From: an uncultured Aequorivita sp.
GTDB lineage: Bacteria; Bacteroidota; Bacteroidia; Flavobacteriales; Flavobacteriaceae
Assembly (NCBI GenBank): GCA_937125455.1
Contig: CAKZLK010000057.1
Location: 1-64,000, forward strand
Length of the DNA: 64,000 bases
Direction of reading: 5' to 3'
In this document: positions 59,414-64,000 of the stretch, one piece after another
Layout of the letters: each line of letters starts with the position of its first letter
Position numbering within the stretch: the stretch's first letter is position 1
The notes under the pieces: model-generated
What the model saw: only the letters and a program-made list of their open reading frames with translations
What the model was told of the DNA's origin: nothing
Databases searched by the model: none
Translations under genes and position numbers: made by a program

Positions 59414-61612
59414 TTAAACTTTTTCCAACTCCTCCAGACTTACATTGGTTGTAAACATTCCGTAATTCACAATTGCCTTATTTTTTTCAATAGTATCAAT
59501 TGTTCCAATGGCCTTTCCGTCAATCATTCGCACTCTGTCGCCAATTTTTAGGGCAACTTTCGGTTTTGGTGGCGGAAGTTTTTTTGCTTTTTCCTTTTCC
59601 TCTTTTTTGCGTTCGCGAATCACTTCAACTTTCTTTTCAACTTCTTTAATGACCTCTCGCTCTTTAGCTTTTACTACCTTTTTTACTTTTGGCGCAAGCT
59701 TTTTTCGTTTGCTGTTTTCAATCATTACCAGTTTCATCAACTCGTCAATCAACTGTTTTTTCTTTTTATTGTTGAAATATTTTTCTGAAAGAACATCTAC
59801 CTTTTTCCCTAAACTGATGAGTTTTTGGTTGGCATCAAACAATTCCTGATAGCTTTCAAGTTTTTCCTGAACGCGAGCATTCACTTCTTCCAATTGTTTG
59901 CCTTCAATCCGAGCTTTTTGCTCTTCATTTTTTAAGGACTCTGAAGTTTTCCGAAGATTGGAGCGCTCTTTTTGCAGATTAGCAATTGTTCTATCAAAAC
60001 GTACTTTGCCACGTTCAATTTTTTTCTTTGCCCTATTTATAAGACTATAAGGAATTCCATTTTTCTGAGCAACTTCAAACGTATAGCTGCTTCCAGCTTC
60101 GCCTAAATGCAAATGATACAATGGCTCCAACGATTTATTATCGAACTGCATATTAGCGTTGATGGCATGTGGCAATTCATTGGCTAATAATTTCAAATTG
60201 GTGTAATGTGTTGTAATGATTCCAAAAGCTTCCCGTTCGTAAAAAACCTCCAAAAATGTTTCTGCCAAAGCGCCGCCAAGCTCGGGATCACTTCCAGTTC
60301 CAAATTCATCAATTAAAAAAAGTGTTTTATTGTTACATTTTTTCAGAAATTGATTCATCTTTTTTAAACGATAACTATAGGTGCTTAGATGGTTTTCGAT
60401 GGATTGATTGTCTCCAATATCAGTTAAAATCCTTTTAAAAAAACACATTTCGCTTTGTGGTTCAGCAGAAATTAATAAACCGCTTTGAAGCATAACCTGT
60501 AAAAGTCCGACGGTTTTCAGCGTTATACTTTTCCCGCCAGCGTTTGGTCCTGAGATTACAATAATCCGCTTGTCGGGAACCAATTCAATGCTTTGCGGAA
60601 AGGTTTTTTCTTTCCTTTTATTGTTTGAAACCAGCAATAGTGGATGAAAAGCTTTCTGAAGTGAAATCTTTTTTTCCGAAGTGAGGATCGGCAAAACGCC
60701 ATTTATTTTCAGGGCGTATTTTGCTTTCGCGTATAGCACGTCCATTGTTATCAAATATTCCTGATAGCTCGCCAAAAGGGGAGCGTGCGGACGAACATAC
60801 TCCGTCATCGCTTTTAGTATGCGTTTTACTTCTTCATCTTCTTCATATAGAAGATTACTTAGTTCGTTAGCATATTCAAGGGTTTCCTGTGGTTCAATAT
60901 AAACGATGCTTCCCGTTTTTGAACTTCCCAAAACAGCGCCTTTCACCTTTTTTCGGTGCATCGCTTTTACGGCAAGTACACGTCTGTTCTCCACAACAGA
61001 CTCACGTATTTCGTCCAAATAATCGTTTTGAATGTATTGCGAAAGTGCTTTTGTAAAAGAGGAATTAATTTTCCCTTTTACCACATTCAATCTTCTGCGA
61101 ATCGTACCGAGCTCAGAAGAAGCTTCGTCTTTTATTTCGCCGTATTTGTCAACACGTTTGTTTATTTCTTCGGAAATGATTGTTGTATAGCTTACTTCTT
61201 CCGAAAAGGAGTTTAAATGAATATAGAACTCTTCAAATTTTTTAAAGAATTTTAAAAGAATACGGGTTGTTTCAGAAATGGAAAGAATTTTTCGAAAACC
61301 TGAAATTTCCAGGGAGCTATTTTCAATTTCCAACATGCGAAGTTCCCGAAAAATTGGATCAAAACCGTGATTGGGGATTCTGTTGTCTCCATCGAACGAA
61401 GCCATAAATTCCTTTACGCGTTTAAGTTCGGGCTCAATTTCATCAAAATCCTGAAAGGGCATTATTTCAAGTACCTGCTCACGCCCCGGTTCAGTTACAC
61501 AAAATTCCGAGACTTGACGCAATACCGAAGGAAATTCCAGGTCTTCTAAAGTTTTACTGTCTATACGGAGTTTCCGTTTTATTTCCATTAATTTTACTTT
61601 TTCAGCAATCAT
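59414..61612 (-). CDS. MutS2-family DNA mismatch/recombination ATPase lacking a C-terminal Smr domain
   Basis: GPNAGGKSITLKTVGLLQVMLQSGLLI (Walker A), FLIDEFGTGSDPELGGALAETFLE, TTHYTNLKLLA; Lys/Glu-rich linker then KIGDRVRMIDGKAIGTIDTIEKNKAIVNYGMFTTNVSLEELEKV and stop. Confidence 0.92.
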   Translation of the reverse strand: MIAEKVKLMEIKRKLRIDSKTLEDLEFPSVLRQVSEFCVTEPGREQVLEIMPFQDFDEIEPELKRVKEFMASFDGDNRIPNHGFDPIFRELRMLEIENSSLEISGFRKILSISETTRILLKFFKKFEEFYIHLNSFSEEVSYTTIISEEINKRVDKYGEIKDEASSELGTIRRRLNVVKGKINSSFTKALSQYIQNDYLDEIRESVVENRRVLAVKAMHRKKVKGAVLGSSKTGSIVYIEPQETLEYANELSNLLYEEDEEVKRILKAMTEYVRPHAPLLASYQEYLITMDVLYAKAKYALKINGVLPILTSEKKISLQKAFHPLLLVSNNKRKEKTFPQSIELVPDKRIIVISGPNAGGKSITLKTVGLLQVMLQSGLLISAEPQSEMCFFKRILTDIGDNQSIENHLSTYSYRLKKMNQFLKKCNNKTLFLIDEFGTGSDPELGGALAETFLEVFYEREAFGIITTHYTNLKLLANELPHAINANMQFDNKSLEPLYHLHLGEAGSSYTFEVAQKNGIPYSLINRAKKKIERGKVRFDRTIANLQKERSNLRKTSESLKNEEQKARIEGKQLEEVNARVQEKLESYQELFDANQKLISLGKKVDVLSEKYFNNKKKKQLIDELMKLVMIENSKRKKLAPKVKKVVKAKEREVIKEVEKKVEVIRERKKEEKEKAKKLPPPKPKVALKIGDRVRMIDGKAIGTIDTIEKNKAIVNYGMFTTNVSLEELEKV

Positions 61613-61627
61613 ACAAAAGTAAGAATA

Positions 61628-62293
61628 ATGCAGGTAACAATTGAGCCAGGATGGAAGGCGATTTTAAAGGATGAATTTGAGAAACCCTATTTTAAAGATT
61701 TAGCGGAATTTGTAAAAAATGAGTATGCTTCCACAAAATGTTTTCCACCTGGGAGGCAGGTTTTTTCAGCATTCAATCATACACCCTTTGACGAAGTTAA
61801 AGTTGTAATAATAGGGCAGGACCCATATCACGGCCCGGGACAGGCACATGGCCTTTGTTTTTCTGTTGCTGAAAATGTTGCTATTCCGCCTTCGCTAAAA
61901 AATATTTTTGAAGAAATAAAAACTGATATTGGTACGCCATTGCCACAAAATGGAAATTTGGAACGTTGGGCGGATCAAGGTGTTCTACTTCTAAATGCAA
62001 CACTAACGGTTCGCGCCCATCAAGCTGGAAGCCATCAAAATAAAGGTTGGGAAAAATTCACGGACGCTGTTATTGAAAAACTTTCTACAGAAAGGGATGG
62101 ATTGGTTTTTATACTCTGGGGAGGACCCGCAAAAAAGAAAGGCGCAAAGGTAGATACTTCAAAACATCTGGTATTAACAAGTGGCCATCCTTCGCCATTG
62201 GCAGCAAATAGAGGCTATTGGTTTGGAAACAAACACTTCAGTAAAACGAATGAGTATTTAAAAATAAATGGTAAGAAGCCAATTGATTGGTAA
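61628..62293 (+). CDS. ung: Uracil-DNA glycosylase
   Basis: VVIIGQDPYHGPGQAHGLCFSV, LLLNATLTVRAHQAGSHQNKGWEKFTDAVI, LTSGHPSPLAANRGYWFGNKHFS. Confidence 0.97.
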   Translation: MQVTIEPGWKAILKDEFEKPYFKDLAEFVKNEYASTKCFPPGRQVFSAFNHTPFDEVKVVIIGQDPYHGPGQAHGLCFSVAENVAIPPSLKNIFEEIKTDIGTPLPQNGNLERWADQGVLLLNATLTVRAHQAGSHQNKGWEKFTDAVIEKLSTERDGLVFILWGGPAKKKGAKVDTSKHLVLTSGHPSPLAANRGYWFGNKHFSKTNEYLKINGKKPIDW

Positions 62294-62329
62294 ATGCTTT
62301 TTAAAAGAAAAGAAACGGGGAGAATTTTC

Positions 62330-62437
62330 TTATTCTTCTTCTGGTACTTCGGGCTCTGTTGCGTCATTGCAGCTAAATTGCAATAACAAGAAATTTGTGA
62401 CTAACAACGCCCCCAAAACGATTAAAAAAGTAGTCAT
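62330..62437 (-). CDS. 35-aa small membrane/lipoprotein-like ORF (not in the ORF track)
   Basis: Reverse-strand reading: MTTFLIVLGALLVTNFLLLQFSCNDATEPEVPEEE*; hydrophobic N-terminus, FSC-N lipobox-like site, acidic tail. Confidence 0.5.
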   Translation of the reverse strand: MTTFLIVLGALLVTNFLLLQFSCNDATEPEVPEEE

Positions 62438-62504
62438 AATATTTGATTTTATATCAATAAGATGCACGTTACACTTTCGGGTTGCGTAAATATTAAGATT
62501 TTTT

Positions 62505-63359
62505 TTAGATATTTTTTAAAATGCTGTTTTTCTGAACTTTAGCTTCAATCAAATTAAGTTCCAATAGTTTTTGTTGAATATTTTCGAGCTCTTCTGAGGT
62601 TAATTGACGGTCGCTCCATTCGGTTAAAGAAAGCCACTCGCGTACATCTTCAATTTTTTGACCATAGCGTTCTGCAATCATTTCATCAATACCTGGAAGT
62701 GTATTGAAATTTTCAGTAACGGAGTTTATAACTTCCAAAATAGCTTGTACACTTTCGGTTTCGTTGTCCAAAACATCGTTCCGAACAGCAATTACAAAAC
62801 TGGGCCATGGAGTAGGGGATTCGCCAATTAACCGAAAAGTACCATTGTCCACATGTGGTTTTGTCATAAATTTTTCCCACATAAAATAGTCTCCGTTTCC
62901 TTTGGGAAGTCCTTCCAAAGCACCATCCAAATCTTTTATTACCTTAAAACTCAAATCACTTTTAAGATCCCATTCAAGATTTTCAGCATTAACGAATGCC
63001 ATCAAATGTGAACCGGAACCAAAACGGCTTATGGCGGCTTCGGTTCCTTTTAAATCTGAAACGGTCTCGTAATCTGAATTTGCTGCTACGTGAATTCCCC
63101 AAAGCAAGGGCGATTTTACAAAAACTTGAACAATCTTGCTCTCGTTGCCATTAATAATATCGCGTACCATGCCTTCGGTAAGGATTACGGCCATATCAAT
63201 TTCCTTTTCCCTTAGAGCACTGCTCATTTGGCCAGTTCCACCTGGATAATCTTTCCAACGCAGGTTTATTCCCTTTTCATTAAATTTTTTGTCGCGAAGA
63301 GCGATGTACCAAGGCAGGTTAAAGTGTTCCGGCACGCCGCCGATTAAAAAATTTTTCAT
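62505..63359 (-). CDS. Periplasmic-binding-protein-fold (NMT1/SsuA-like) protein without signal peptide
   Basis: FLIGGVPEHFNLPWYIALRDKKFNEKGINLRWKDYPGGTGQMSSALREKEIDMAVILTEGMVRDIINGN follows the NMT1-like substrate-binding pattern; N-terminus MKNFLIGGV has no secretion signal. Confidence 0.75.
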   Translation of the reverse strand: MKNFLIGGVPEHFNLPWYIALRDKKFNEKGINLRWKDYPGGTGQMSSALREKEIDMAVILTEGMVRDIINGNESKIVQVFVKSPLLWGIHVAANSDYETVSDLKGTEAAISRFGSGSHLMAFVNAENLEWDLKSDLSFKVIKDLDGALEGLPKGNGDYFMWEKFMTKPHVDNGTFRLIGESPTPWPSFVIAVRNDVLDNETESVQAILEVINSVTENFNTLPGIDEMIAERYGQKIEDVREWLSLTEWSDRQLTSEELENIQQKLLELNLIEAKVQKNSILKNI

Positions 63360-64000
63360 TCTGTGATTTTTCCCAATGTATATTGAATAAGTGCCTCAAT
63401 GGTTTTTGATGCATCTTTGCTGAAACTTCCAGTTGCCCGATTTGCGATAATAGCGTTCATTGAAATAGCGCGATGGCCAAGCAGTTTAGCCATTCCGTAC
63501 ATTGTGGCGGTTTCCATTTCTAAGTTGGTGATTTTTTTCTTTTTATAGCGAAAGGATTTCAACTTTTCATTGAGGTTCGCATCTTTAAGTTTTGCGCGAA
63601 GCACGCGACCCTGTGGCCCATAAAACCCCACGTTAGTTATCGTTATGCCAGAACTGGTCTTTTCCGAAGCGAATTTTTTCAATAAAGTTTTATCTGCTTC
63701 CACAACGTAGGGAACTGAATTATCAGGATTCCATTGGGTGTGATCAATAAAAGCTTTAGCAAAATCACGATTAAAAATTTTATCGGTTTTATCATAATAA
63801 TGCATTACGTTATCTAGTCCAATTCCTAAAGTGCTTATCAAAAAGGTATCAACGTCTATCTCTGGGGTCAAACCGCCAGATGTTCCAATTCTGATTATAT
63901 CAAGGGATGAAAGCTTTTTTTTGACTTGGCGTTTTTCAAAATCTATATTTATCAAAGCATCCAGCTCATTAAAAACAATATCTATATTATCGGGGCCAAT
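63356..64000 (-). CDS. Nucleoside phosphorylase family protein (uridine phosphorylase-like), 5' end outside window
   Basis: Frame stays open to the window end (IGPDNIDIVFNELDALINIDFEKRQ...); DIIRIGTSGGLTPEIDVDTFLIST, ITNVGFYGPQGR, ITNLEMETATMYGMAKLLGHRAISMNAIIANR. Confidence 0.85.
   Translation of the reverse strand: MGPDNIDIVFNELDALINIDFEKRQVKKKLSSLDIIRIGTSGGLTPEIDVDTFLISTLGIGLDNVMHYYDKTDKIFNRDFAKAFIDHTQWNPDNSVPYVVEADKTLLKKFASEKTSSGITITNVGFYGPQGRVLRAKLKDANLNEKLKSFRYKKKKITNLEMETATMYGMAKLLGHRAISMNAIIANRATGSFSKDASKTIEALIQYTLGKITE

Noticed and set aside
62268-62489. 73-aa plus-strand ORF after ung
   Set aside because: Overlaps the ung end in another frame and opposes the more protein-like 35-aa minus-strand ORF.

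Overview
The window reads as an ordinary chromosomal segment of a Bacteroidetes/Flavobacteriaceae-type genome: AT-rich, with T9SS type A C-terminal sorting signals, SusC-like plug sequence, bshA, and an LptD/MlaD/TamB envelope gene set. I found no convincing prophage, IS element, CRISPR array or rRNA. It holds about 44 protein genes, with hutH truncated at the left edge and a nucleoside phosphorylase truncated at the right edge. There is a three-tRNA cluster (Arg-TCT, Pro-TGG, Ser-GCT, all on the minus strand) and several clear hairpin terminators. Recognisable genes include clpC, gyrA, a thiolase, a PgpH-type 7TM-HD phosphodiesterase, rsmE, tsaD, tamB-like, ridA, lptD-like, a cell-wall amidase, mlaD-like, bshA, aroC, a DAACS symporter, a two-component system, mutS2-like and ung. 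Four large secreted proteins carry T9SS sorting tails. The observations most worth a second look are: (1) a MuiA/DUF4139-family protein interrupted by a SusC-style carboxypeptidase-regulatory plus TonB-plug module with no beta-barrel; (2) a leaderless periplasmic-binding-protein-fold protein overlapping a nucleoside phosphorylase gene; (3) a split HdrE/HdrD-like and HdrB/CCG-type Fe-S redox module with an embedded HAD gene; (4) an HK-RR-T9SS substrate gene string; (5) a four-copy domain repeat in a T9SS protein whose first two copies differ mostly silently over their second halves; (6) an unlisted 35-aa acidic mini-lipoprotein-like ORF; (7) an intergenic hairpin element with mutually exclusive folds. 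All identifications come from reading motifs by eye; no database search was run.
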